NCBI RefSeq assembly: GCF_900176165.1
Contig: NZ_FWWU01000004.1
Span: forward strand, 1-64,000
Reading direction: 5' to 3'
DNA: 64,000 nucleotides
From: Deinococcus hopiensis KR-140
Lineage (GTDB): Bacteria > Deinococcota > Deinococci > Deinococcales > Deinococcaceae
Part shown: positions 8,963-16,190 of the stretch, one piece after another
Position numbering within the stretch: the stretch's first letter is position 1
Layout: each line of letters opens with the position of its first letter
The notes under the pieces: model-generated
Database searches by the model: none
What the model saw: only the letters and a program-made list of their open reading frames with translations
What the model was told of the DNA's origin: nothing
Translations under genes and position numbers: made by a program

Positions 8963-9493
8963 TTAACGACGGGAAGGTGGGGGCGGCAGATCTACAGAAG
9001 AGGGTCTGGGCGCAGAGCCTACCCCTTCAGAGGTGGGACGCAGAGCCCCGCCGCCCGAAGGGCGCGCGCGGGTTGGCACCAAGACGATCTCCCGGCTCTT
9101 CCCCGCGCTGGTGTCCCCAGCAACGCGGTCAAGAACCGCCTGGGAGGCAGAGGTATTCACCGCTGGTCACAGCCACGACTGGCTTTCTCCGGTTTGCGAA
9201 CAGACGAAGGCGTACGCATACTGCCACGCGTAACGGTGTTGGACGCGCACGGTCGGTGCTTTGCCTCGCTCAGCCCACTGTCTGCCTACCAGGGGTCTGA
9301 ACCCCACACGGTGGTCGTCCATGCACCGGACTTCTACCGCTCGTCCAGTTCCTTTAAGACGCGCTCGAGTTGCTTGGACCACCGCTGGGAGACCTTTTTT
9401 TTGAACGCTTCCTGGGCGGCCTGATCGGCCTCGACCCGTCGGGGCCGAGGGACCTGAAGGCTGAATCTCACGGCCTCCAAAAACTCGTAACAC
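8963..9493 (-). pseudogene. IS630-type transposase DDE part (orfB), broken
   Basis: In a different frame from orfA, this reads KKGLPAVVQA, then VEVRCMDDHRVGFRPL with the first catalytic Asp, then HRYAWQYAYAFV and TGESQSWL. A TGA stop (9164-9166) follows. The same frame continues with PAVNTSASQAVLDRVAG and REIVLV, which match the next conserved block of IS630 enzymes. The second Asp (normally in a VLDxAGWH-like block) is replaced by unrelated residues, and the C-terminal Glu segment cannot be found. It is therefore a pseudogene with a nonsense mutation and a decayed 3' half. Confidence 0.7.
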
Positions 9494-9894
9494 CGGCTCA
9501 GATGCACGTCCTTGTCCAATTCCTGCTTTACCCAGGACTGCACCCGTGCGCCATTCCAGACACCGCCAGCAGCGGTGTCTGCCCGTATCGTCCGCGCCAG
9601 GAGCAGCACCTCGGCGTCGCTCAGCAGGGTGGGTGCACCACTGTTGTGCTGTCGCTGATCTTTGAGCCCTGCCAGGCCCCGTTTATGGTACGCGTCGATG
9701 ATTTTGTCTGCTCCCTGGTAGGAATAGCCCGTGAGTTGGAGCGCTTCAACTGGGCTTTTTCCTTCGGCCAGGAACGCCAGCAGGTGGCTGCGTCGTCGTT
9801 CAACGGCGCAAGTACTCCGGCGGTAGATGCCCCAGAAGTCTTCGGCAGTGTGCTGGAAAGTAGCCGTTCTGATTCCATCAGTATAATTGATCAT
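9334..9894 (-). CDS. IS630-type transposase N-terminal part (orfA)
   Basis: About 186 residues from ATG 9894. The region carries two helix-turn-helix-like segments: SPVEALQLTGYSYQGADKI with the linker YHKRGLAGLKDQR, and later GGVWNGARVQSWVKQE, the layout of the DNA-binding half of IS630 transposases. It ends RVLKELDER-stop, just after the KKK-coding A8 run from which translation would slip into the DDE frame. Alone it could only bind ends. The gene points away from the TnpB remnant at 9972. Base composition is slightly less GC-rich than the flanking metabolic genes, as expected for imported DNA. Confidence 0.7.
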   Translation of the reverse strand: MINYTDGIRTATFQHTAEDFWGIYRRSTCAVERRRSHLLAFLAEGKSPVEALQLTGYSYQGADKIIDAYHKRGLAGLKDQRQHNSGAPTLLSDAEVLLLARTIRADTAAGGVWNGARVQSWVKQELDKDVHLSRCYEFLEAVRFSLQVPRPRRVEADQAAQEAFKKKVSQRWSKQLERVLKELDER

Positions 9895-9971
9895 TCGGAA
9901 TCCGTATGAGATTTTCTGGATGATTGTCCCGGAGTAGAAGCCGGTCGCCTTCGGAGGAGCGGCGGCGGGGA

Positions 9972-10881
9972 ATGGATGAAGCTGTCCGTACCGCAAGGTT
10001 CGTCCGTAACGCCTGCTTGCGCTTCTGGATGAACGGGGAGAAGGTGTCCAAAAACGCCATCGACAAGCACACCATGAAGCTCCGCGCCGAGTACAAATGG
10101 GCGAAGAAGCTGAACTCCACTGCGTGCAAGCGGCGGGCGTGGGCGGCCATGTCGCGGTTCTACGACAATTGCAAAAAGGGCGTGAAGCCTGTTGGCCATC
10201 CCCGGCTCAAGAAGAGCGTCCGTAGCGTGGAGTTCAAGCAGTCGGTTTGGGAGCCGGATGCAGCCAACAAACGGCTGACGCAGACGGACGGCTTCAGGGT
10301 TGGGGACGTGAAGCGGAAAGGGACGAGGAACTTGATCCTCCACCGCTTGGAAGACATCAAAGGTCTGTGGGTCGTGAAGCGGGCTGATGGCTACTGCGCT
10401 CTGTTCCTTGTGGACGTGGAGAGGCTTTTCAACCTTGAAGCCAGTGGCAAGGCCACCAGGCTTGATGTGTGGTTGAAGGCGTTCAACACGGATGCTGAGG
10501 GAAACGACGAACCCAACCCACACTTCTACCGGAAGGCTCAGCAGTTGCCCAAGAAATTGCAGCGGCGGGTCAGTCGAAAGGGAAAGGGGAGCAACAATCG
10601 CAAGAAGGCTTTGGCAAAGTTGGCCGTGTTCCGCTTCAAAGTTTCAAGGCAACGTAAAGGCCACGCCGTCAAGCTGGTGTGGTGCGCCGTGGCATCTCAC
10701 GACGTTGTCGCCTCTGAAGAATTGAAGGTCAGAAACATGACGCGCAACCTCAAGTTGTCCAAATCCATCGGGGACACCAGTTGGCGAGAGTTCCGGCAGT
10801 GGGTGAAATACATTGCGCGCGTCATGGGCAAGATCGCCATTCCGGTCAATCCTGCGTACACCTCTCAGATTCGCTCAGCCC
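9972..10881 (+). pseudogene. tnpB: TnpB-family protein (IS200/IS605 type), C-terminally truncated
   Basis: Reads RTARFVRNACLRFWM, AAMSRFYDNCKKG, RKAQQLPKKLQRRVS, VRNMTRNLKLSKSIGD and ending NPAYTSQI, closely following TnpB proteins as I remember them. The RuvC-I Asp is present (TRLDVWLKAF) and so is the RuvC-II Glu (SEELKVRNM). After TSQI the zinc-ribbon Cys pairs and the final RuvC-III Asp are missing, because the sequence switches to unrelated DNA. The frame stays open to 11021, but residues after about 10881 are not TnpB. The N-terminal 15 or so residues also look lost. Without the third acid the nuclease should be inactive. No TnpA gene and no intact end encoding a guide RNA were seen. 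Confidence 0.8.
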
Positions 10882-10890
10882 GTCACAAGC

Positions 10891-11025
10891 ACCACATTGA
10901 GGCGGCAGCGCACCGATGCGCTGACCGTTCTGGGCAACCGCCGCGCTTTTGGCAGCCAGCCCGCGCGGCACGTCGCCAATTCCTGCCGCCACGGCCACGC
11001 GCTGACCCTGCTCATCAGTGATCTG
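10891..11025 (+). pseudogene. GGDEF-domain fragment fused to the end of the TnpB remnant
   Basis: In the +1 frame relative to TnpB, 45 codons read TDALTVLGNRRAF and then RHGHALTLLISDL. This is the start of a GGDEF domain (usual form DALTGLGNRRAF ... RHGHPLTLLLLDLDGFK). It breaks off right at the point where DGFK should follow, and the rest of the domain, including the GGDEF motif, is absent. I infer that the mobile element landed in or recombined with a diguanylate cyclase gene, of which only this piece survives. Confidence 0.6.
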
Positions 11026-11177
11026 CCTGCGTGGCGAGCAGGGCGGGGGACCTGAACGGTGAGGCGCGGCGGGAGGCTGACGCCCCATGTACCCTGCCAA
11101 GCAATCGGGGCGCAGCATCGAACGCCGACTGGGCCGAGAAGGAAAACAGAAAGACCTGCCGCCATAGAGTCACCCCT

Positions 11178-11243
11178 ATGCAGCGCGAGCCGATGGACAC
11201 CCGCGCCGGGGACGCCTCCTTCGCCCCGGAGGCCCGCCCGTGA
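11178..11243 (+). CDS. Possible 21-residue leader peptide upstream of the PAS kinase
   Basis: ATG 11178 opens a short frame (MQREPMDTRAGDASFAPEAR and one Pro) whose TGA overlaps the GTG start of the kinase gene (GTGA). A TAGAGT -10-like box at 11165-11170 lies seven bases before the ATG, the spacing expected for a leaderless start. Translation could be coupled to the kinase. No similarity is recognised, so it may be chance. Confidence 0.3.
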   Translation: MQREPMDTRAGDASFAPEARP

Positions 11244-13945
11244 CGGTGGAGCCGCGCCTCCAGACCCTGCTCCAGCTCGTGGACGGCATCGTCTGGGAAG
11301 GCGACCCGGCCTCGCTCGTCCACTCGTTCGTGAGCGACAAGGTGGAGGCCCTGCTGGGCTACACCGCTGGGGAGTGGCTTGCGGCCCCCGACTTCTGGAT
11401 GGCCCACATTCACCCTGAGGACCGCGAGCGCGTTCTGGAAGAGGTCCGCGCCCAGAGCGCGGCGTGCGCTCCCTTTGAGTTGGAGTACCGGATGCTCGCC
11501 CGGGATGGGCGGGCGGTCTGGTTCCGGGACCGGGTGACGCCCCTCGTGACCGGCGGGCAGCCCGTTCGGTTAGGCGGCGTGATGACGGACATCACCCGGC
11601 TGCGGGAGGACGAGGCGCGCATGCAGGGCCTGCACCGCCGCTTCGAGCAGGTCTTCGCGGCCATGCCCATCGCGTGCGGCGTGGTGCGGGCGCGTGACGG
11701 GCAGATGATGGCGGTCAATTCGGCCTGGCTCTCGCTGCTGGGGTTCGCGCGGGAGGACGTGTTGGGCCAGCCCGCCAGGAACCTGAACCTCTGGGCAGAC
11801 CCGGCGGACCGGGAGCGGGTGGGCGAGGCCCTGGGAACGCACGGCAGAATCCACGAGACCGAATTCCGCATTCGGGCCCGGGGCGGTCAGGTGCTGGACG
11901 TGCTGTCCTCGCTGGAACCCGTCGAGTTTGGCGGTGAGGACTGCCTGCTGTACATGATGGTGGACATCACCGGGCGCAAGCGGGCCGAGGCCGAGCTGCA
12001 AGGGAGCCGTGAGGTGTTTCACGCCCTGTTCGAGCATTCGCCCGAGGCCATCGTACTTCTCGATCCGCACGCGCCTGACGTGAACTGGAAGATCGTCGAC
12101 TGCAATGGGGCGGCCTGCGCGATGAACGGCTACACGCGGGAGGAACTGCTGGGCCAGTCGGTCCACCTGCTGCGTCCCGAGCCTGTGGCGCTGGATGGGC
12201 GTGAACTCCAGGAGCAGCGGCGCTATCTAGAGCAGCTGCGCAACAGGGGTAAAACCCGCTTCGAGAGCCTGCATCGCCGTAAGGATGGGAGCCTCTACCC
12301 GGTGGAGATCAGCACGACCACCGTGCACATCGGGGACCGCGAACTCGTGCTTGGGATCGACCGCGACGTCACCGAGCGCCACGAAGCCGAGGCCGCGCTG
12401 GAAAAGAGCCGGGCGCAGTTGCGCCAGCAGCAGGAGATGCTGGAAATGGTCTTTACCAGCGTGCCCGACGCCATCTTCCTCGTCGATCCCCACAGCAGCG
12501 ATGTGGATTGGAAGATTGTGGCGTGCAATGGGGCGGCCTGCACCATGAACGGCTACACCCGCGAGGAACTGATTGGGCAGCCGGTGGGCCTGCTGGACGT
12601 GGAGCCCATTCCCCTGGAGCAGAAGCGGGCCTTTCTGGAGGAGCTGCGCAAGCAGGGCCTGTTCCGCTTTCCCGCCCTGCACCGGCGCAAGGGTGGGGAG
12701 GTGTACCCCGTGGAGATCGTGCTGTCGGTGGTGCAGCACGGCGGCCAGGAACTGGTGCTGGGGATCGACCGCGACATCACCGAGCAGCGGCGTGCCAGCG
12801 AGGCCCTGGAGCGCAGCCACACCCGCTTCCGTTCGCTCGTGCAAAACAGTTCGGACATCATCACGGTGCTCAACCGGGGCGGGTACGTGACGTACGCGAC
12901 CTCTTCCCTCACGGCGCTGCTGGGCTACGAGGTGGACGAGGTGCTGGGCCAGCCGTCGCTGGCCTACATGCATCCTGACGAGTACCCGGCCATCCGCGAC
13001 ACCTTCGCGGAAGTCGTGTGCGGCGGGCCAGGTGCGGTGGGCCGCTTGACCAGCCGTTACCTCCACAAGGACGGGAGCTGGCGCTGGATGGAGTGGGTGG
13101 CGACCAACCGGCTGAACGACCCCAGCGTCTGCGGTCTGGTGCTCAACACCCGCGACGTGACCGAGCGGCGGCTGGCCGACGAGGCGCTGAAGGCCAGTCG
13201 CGAGCGCCTGCTCGTCAGCGAGAAGCTGGCAGGATTGGGCCGGCTCACCGCTGGACTGGCGCACGAGATCAACACGCCGCTCGCGGCAACGATGAACTAC
13301 CTGCACGAGGCCGAGCGGCTGGCGGAGGAATACCGCGCCTCGGTGGGCCACCCCGACGTGACGGACGCCGACCACAGCGAGATCGCCGCGGAGCTGAAGA
13401 GCACCCTGGAGGAAGCGGGCAAGACCACCGCGCGCATCGGCGAATTTATACGGACCATGCGCGGCCACACCCGGGATACCGCAAGCGGCGTTCAGGAATT
13501 CGATGCGGTGAGGCTCGCCTCGGAAACCCTGCTGATGCTCGCGCATCAGGCGCGGGGGGCCCAGACCGACCTCCTGCTGGAACAGTCCAAGGACCCGGTG
13601 CGGCTGCGGGGCGAGCCGGGGCGCTTTACCCAGGTGCTCACCAACCTGGTGGTCAACGCCATCCACGCCTGCGAGGCAGCGGAGCAGGCCCGCCGCGTGA
13701 CCGTGGCCTTTGAGGTCCAGTCAGGGCAAACCGTGATGCGCGTCGAAGACACCGGCACGGGCATTGGGGCCGACGTGCTGCCGCGTATCTTTGATCCCCT
13801 GTTTACCACCAAAGACGTGGGCAAGGGCACCGGGCTGGGCCTCGCCATTATCCACGACATTGTGACTGGGCATTTCGGCGGCACCATTGAGGTGCGGACC
13901 GAACCCGGCCAGGGAACGACGTTTGGCGTCACCTTCCCAGGATGA
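11240..13945 (+). CDS. Multi-PAS sensor histidine kinase
   Basis: A 901-residue signalling kinase without membrane segments, hence probably cytoplasmic. It has five PAS/PAC modules (about 10-125, 130-250, 255-380, 390-520, 525-650), a HisKA domain with the phospho-accepting His675 in GLAHEINTPLAA, and a HATPase domain with DTGTGI, FTTKDVGKGTGLGL and a terminal GTTFGVTFPG. PAS3 and PAS4 are near-duplicates (DVNWKIVDCNGAACAMNGYT versus DVDWKIVACNGAACTMNGYT). The start is GTG 11240 with GGAGG eight bases upstream. No response regulator gene is adjacent, so the partner lies elsewhere. Confidence 0.92.
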   Translation: MTVEPRLQTLLQLVDGIVWEGDPASLVHSFVSDKVEALLGYTAGEWLAAPDFWMAHIHPEDRERVLEEVRAQSAACAPFELEYRMLARDGRAVWFRDRVTPLVTGGQPVRLGGVMTDITRLREDEARMQGLHRRFEQVFAAMPIACGVVRARDGQMMAVNSAWLSLLGFAREDVLGQPARNLNLWADPADRERVGEALGTHGRIHETEFRIRARGGQVLDVLSSLEPVEFGGEDCLLYMMVDITGRKRAEAELQGSREVFHALFEHSPEAIVLLDPHAPDVNWKIVDCNGAACAMNGYTREELLGQSVHLLRPEPVALDGRELQEQRRYLEQLRNRGKTRFESLHRRKDGSLYPVEISTTTVHIGDRELVLGIDRDVTERHEAEAALEKSRAQLRQQQEMLEMVFTSVPDAIFLVDPHSSDVDWKIVACNGAACTMNGYTREELIGQPVGLLDVEPIPLEQKRAFLEELRKQGLFRFPALHRRKGGEVYPVEIVLSVVQHGGQELVLGIDRDITEQRRASEALERSHTRFRSLVQNSSDIITVLNRGGYVTYATSSLTALLGYEVDEVLGQPSLAYMHPDEYPAIRDTFAEVVCGGPGAVGRLTSRYLHKDGSWRWMEWVATNRLNDPSVCGLVLNTRDVTERRLADEALKASRERLLVSEKLAGLGRLTAGLAHEINTPLAATMNYLHEAERLAEEYRASVGHPDVTDADHSEIAAELKSTLEEAGKTTARIGEFIRTMRGHTRDTASGVQEFDAVRLASETLLMLAHQARGAQTDLLLEQSKDPVRLRGEPGRFTQVLTNLVVNAIHACEAAEQARRVTVAFEVQSGQTVMRVEDTGTGIGADVLPRIFDPLFTTKDVGKGTGLGLAIIHDIVTGHFGGTIEVRTEPGQGTTFGVTFPG

Positions 13946-13980
13946 GGTCTGGGGCGGGGGTTCCCGTGACCTTTCCGCCC

Positions 13981-14466
13981 CTACCGGAATGCCCGCGAGA
14001 GCCGCCGCCCCATTCGGGCGTCTCCCAGCGCCAGAATGACCCGGTTGGGGGCGCAGGAGGGCCGCACGGCGCGGATGCGGGCCGCCACCGCTGAGTCGCC
14101 GAGGCGGGGGCTCGTCTCCGCCAGGATGACGGCCGCCAGCGCCGCAGATCGCGACTTGCCCGCCGCGCAGTGAACGTGCAGGCGAGAACCGGGGGGCAAG
14201 TCGCGCGCGAAGGCCACCGCCTGCGCGACGTGTTCTTCCTGCGCGGCGTAACGGTGTGCGGCGAAGTGCACGTCCGAGAACTCCAACCTCAGCACGCGTG
14301 TGGGCCCCTGCTGGTGGGCCATCAGGCGCACCCACACGGGCACGTCCTCGCCCACGCTGCCGATAGAAATCACGGCGTCATAGGCCTGTGGCGGCGTGTA
14401 ACGGTCTCCCACCGTGACCTGCAGGCCGTGGTCCCTGGCAAGCAGCCCGAAGAGGCGCAGTGACAT
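13981..14466 (-). CDS. Protein-tyrosine/dual-specificity phosphatase-like protein
   Basis: About 161 residues from ATG 14466. The catalytic P-loop CX5R is clear: HVHCAAGKSRSAAL, with Cys nucleophile and Arg. A general-acid Asp is likely in the FSDVHFAAHRY region. It should hydrolyse phosphoester substrates in the cytoplasm; the true substrate is unknown. I prefer ATG 14466 over the longer frame to 14547 because a TATACT box ends eight bases before it, fitting a leaderless message, and the extra N-terminal residues look non-coding. It converges with the histidine kinase gene, with a 35-bp gap. Confidence 0.75.
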   Translation of the reverse strand: MSLRLFGLLARDHGLQVTVGDRYTPPQAYDAVISIGSVGEDVPVWVRLMAHQQGPTRVLRLEFSDVHFAAHRYAAQEEHVAQAVAFARDLPPGSRLHVHCAAGKSRSAALAAVILAETSPRLGDSAVAARIRAVRPSCAPNRVILALGDARMGRRLSRAFR

Positions 14467-14474
14467 AGACGCGT

Positions 14475-14480
14475 AGTATA
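14475..14480 (-). promoter_or_regulatory. -10 box for a leaderless phosphatase gene
   Basis: On the minus strand TATACT lies eight bases before ATG 14466. No Shine-Dalgarno sequence is present, consistent with a leaderless transcript, a known habit of Deinococcus genes. A good -35 was not identified. Confidence 0.45.
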
Positions 14481-14583
14481 GAAGTGTTTCCAGGGCGTCA
14501 GGGCGGAGAGTCAAGACAAGGTTGAGGTGGGGCGTGCCCGCTCCCATAGCGGAGGGGACGGAACGGATGATCCGGCTTCCGGA

Positions 14584-15054
14584 TCAGTCCTCCACCTTCA
14601 GCGGCTCCACCTCGCCGCCCGTGAAGCGCTTGGTCAGCCAGCGGTCAAAGCGGGCCAGACCGTCGGCCTGCCGGGCATAAGCGGCGTTCAGCAGCCGCAG
14701 CCGGGCGTGGATGATCCGCAGCTGCTCGTCCGAGAGGGGGATGTCGGCGCGGGTCCAGTCACGGCGGTAGGTGCCGTCCACCCCGTGCGTCGCGCGGCGC
14801 AGGGCCACCATGTCGCGGGCCTCGTCCAGGGGCACGCCCAACGCCCTCAGGTCCAGCACGTCGCGCAGCAGCCGCAGGGCGTAGGGCCCGTACAGCGCCC
14901 GCCCCGAGGCCGTGACCTGATCGGGGGCCAGCAGCCCGAGTTCGGCGTAGTGCATCACCGTGCGCCGCGTCACCCCGGCCTCGCGCGCCAGCTCGGCAGT
15001 GGTGTAGTAGGTCAGGGAGGCAGGTTGCCCAGCCCCCGTCTGCGCTTCACTCAA
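14584..15054 (-). CDS. MerR-family transcriptional regulator
   Basis: A 156-residue regulator with the N-terminal winged helix-turn-helix of the MerR family: YYTTAELAREAGVTRRTVMH, then YAELGLLAPD and the second-wing region (SGRALYGPYALRLLRDVLDL). The C-terminal part has no Cys cluster, so it is not a classical metal sensor. It begins with TTG overlapping the stop of the quinone oxidoreductase gene (TTGA), so the two are co-translated. A link to oxidative or electrophile stress is inferred from that partner. Target operators were not identified. Confidence 0.85.
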   Translation of the reverse strand: MSEAQTGAGQPASLTYYTTAELAREAGVTRRTVMHYAELGLLAPDQVTASGRALYGPYALRLLRDVLDLRALGVPLDEARDMVALRRATHGVDGTYRRDWTRADIPLSDEQLRIIHARLRLLNAAYARQADGLARFDRWLTKRFTGGEVEPLKVED

Positions 15055-16025
15055 GGCGTGACCACGACTTTCCCCACCACCCGGCGGTCCAGCAGGGCGC
15101 GCAGGGCCTCAGGCGCACGCTCCAGCGGATAGCGCTCGCTGACGAGGGGCCGCAGCGTGCCGTCTCCCACCCAGCCCGCCAGCCGCACGAGGTTGCGGGC
15201 ATTGCCCTTCGGATCGCGCCGGGCAAACTCACCCCAGAACACCCCCATCAGCGACGCGCCCTTAAGCAGCGGCAGGTTCAGCGGCAATTTGGGAATCTCG
15301 CCACCCGCAAAGCCCACCACCAGGTAGCGTCCACCCCAGCCGATAGACCGGAAGGCAGGCTCGGCCAGCTCGCCTCCCACCGGATCGAAAATGACGTCCG
15401 GGCCTGCGCCGCCCGTCAGCGCCTTGACCCGCTCGCGCAGGTTCTCTCCGGCGTAATTCAACGTCTCGTCGGCCCCATGTTCGCGGCACAGGTCCAGCTT
15501 TTCTTCCGTACTCGCCGCCGCGATCACCCGCGCGCCCAGCGCCTTGCCGATCATGACGGCGGCCAGCCCCACGCCGCCCGACGCGCCCAGCACGAGCAGC
15601 GTTTCACCCTCGCGTAACTGCGCCCGGTCTGCCAGGGCGTGCATGGAGGTGCCGTATGCGAGCGGCAGTCCGGCAGCCACGTCCAAGGGAAAGCCCTCCG
15701 GCAGCGGCATGACGGCGGATACGGGCGCGAGCAGGCGCTCGGCAAAGGCGCCGGTGCCGGTAAAGGCGGCCACGCGCTGCCCCGGCTGCAAGTGCGCCAC
15801 GCCTTCCCCCACCGCCGAGATCACCCCGGCGGCTTCCGCGCCGGGCGTGAAGGGCAGGGGAGGCCGCACCTGGTACTGGCCCATCACCATCAGGGCGTCG
15901 GGGTAATTCACGCCCGCCGCCTCCACGTCGATCACCACCTCGCCGGGGCCGGGAGCAGGATCGGGCAGGGTCTGGACGGTCAGGGTTTCGGGTTGATCGA
16001 AGGCGGTACAGACGAGGGCACGCAT
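15051..16025 (-). CDS. NADPH:quinone oxidoreductase-like zinc-independent MDR protein
   Basis: A 324-residue medium-chain dehydrogenase/reductase. The GroES-like N-terminal domain (PAPGPGEVVIDVEAAGVNY) is followed by a Rossmann domain with LVLGASGGVGLAAVMIGKALG and later DPVGGELAEPAFR, the pattern of quinone oxidoreductases and crotonyl-CoA reductase relatives. Zinc-ligand Cys residues are absent, typical of the QOR branch. It would transfer hydride from NADPH to quinones or enones. ATG 16025 is preferred over TTG 16031 because AGGAGG is seven bases upstream. It forms an operon with the downstream MerR gene. Confidence 0.88.
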   Translation of the reverse strand: MRALVCTAFDQPETLTVQTLPDPAPGPGEVVIDVEAAGVNYPDALMVMGQYQVRPPLPFTPGAEAAGVISAVGEGVAHLQPGQRVAAFTGTGAFAERLLAPVSAVMPLPEGFPLDVAAGLPLAYGTSMHALADRAQLREGETLLVLGASGGVGLAAVMIGKALGARVIAAASTEEKLDLCREHGADETLNYAGENLRERVKALTGGAGPDVIFDPVGGELAEPAFRSIGWGGRYLVVGFAGGEIPKLPLNLPLLKGASLMGVFWGEFARRDPKGNARNLVRLAGWVGDGTLRPLVSERYPLERAPEALRALLDRRVVGKVVVTP

Positions 16026-16174
16026 GGGCAAACCTCCTGGGGACGATGGGAATGGCCCAGTCTACCGGGAGGTGCAGCAGAATGTGACGTTCACGTACAG
16101 GATGAACGTGCGCGGACGGTCAGCGCCGCCCTGCTGCGATTCCTGGACGTGACATCCTCCTTACACCAAGTCCA

Positions 16175-16180
16175 CTATTC
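16175..16180 (+). promoter_or_regulatory. -10-like box before the nucleotidase gene
   Basis: TATTCT ends ten bases before ATG 16191 and no ribosome-binding site intervenes, suggesting a leaderless or near-leaderless transcript. No good -35 at 16-18 bp was found. Confidence 0.4.
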
Positions 16181-16190
16181 TGTGCACCGT

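Larger units (their letters stand above)
8963..9894 (-). mobile_element. Decayed IS630-family insertion sequence
   Basis: A two-frame transposase region reading on the minus strand: a helix-turn-helix part (9334-9894) and a DDE part (8963-9493) in a second frame. The frames join at a run of eight A residues (T8 on the plus strand, 9395-9402), the usual place for frameshifting in this group. The DDE part carries an in-frame stop and loses its later catalytic segment, so the element is dead. Clear terminal inverted repeats were not found; the limits given are those of the recognisable coding remnants. Confidence 0.7.

Noticed and set aside
9972..11021. Intact TnpB nuclease able to act with a guide RNA
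   Set aside because: The zinc ribbon and the third catalytic Asp are missing and the 3' end of the element is replaced by a GGDEF fragment, so no guide-RNA-encoding end remains.
15639..16190. N-terminal 184-residue extension of the nucleotidase frame
   Set aside because: It is antisense to the quinone oxidoreductase gene; the lipoprotein signal peptide begins at 16191.
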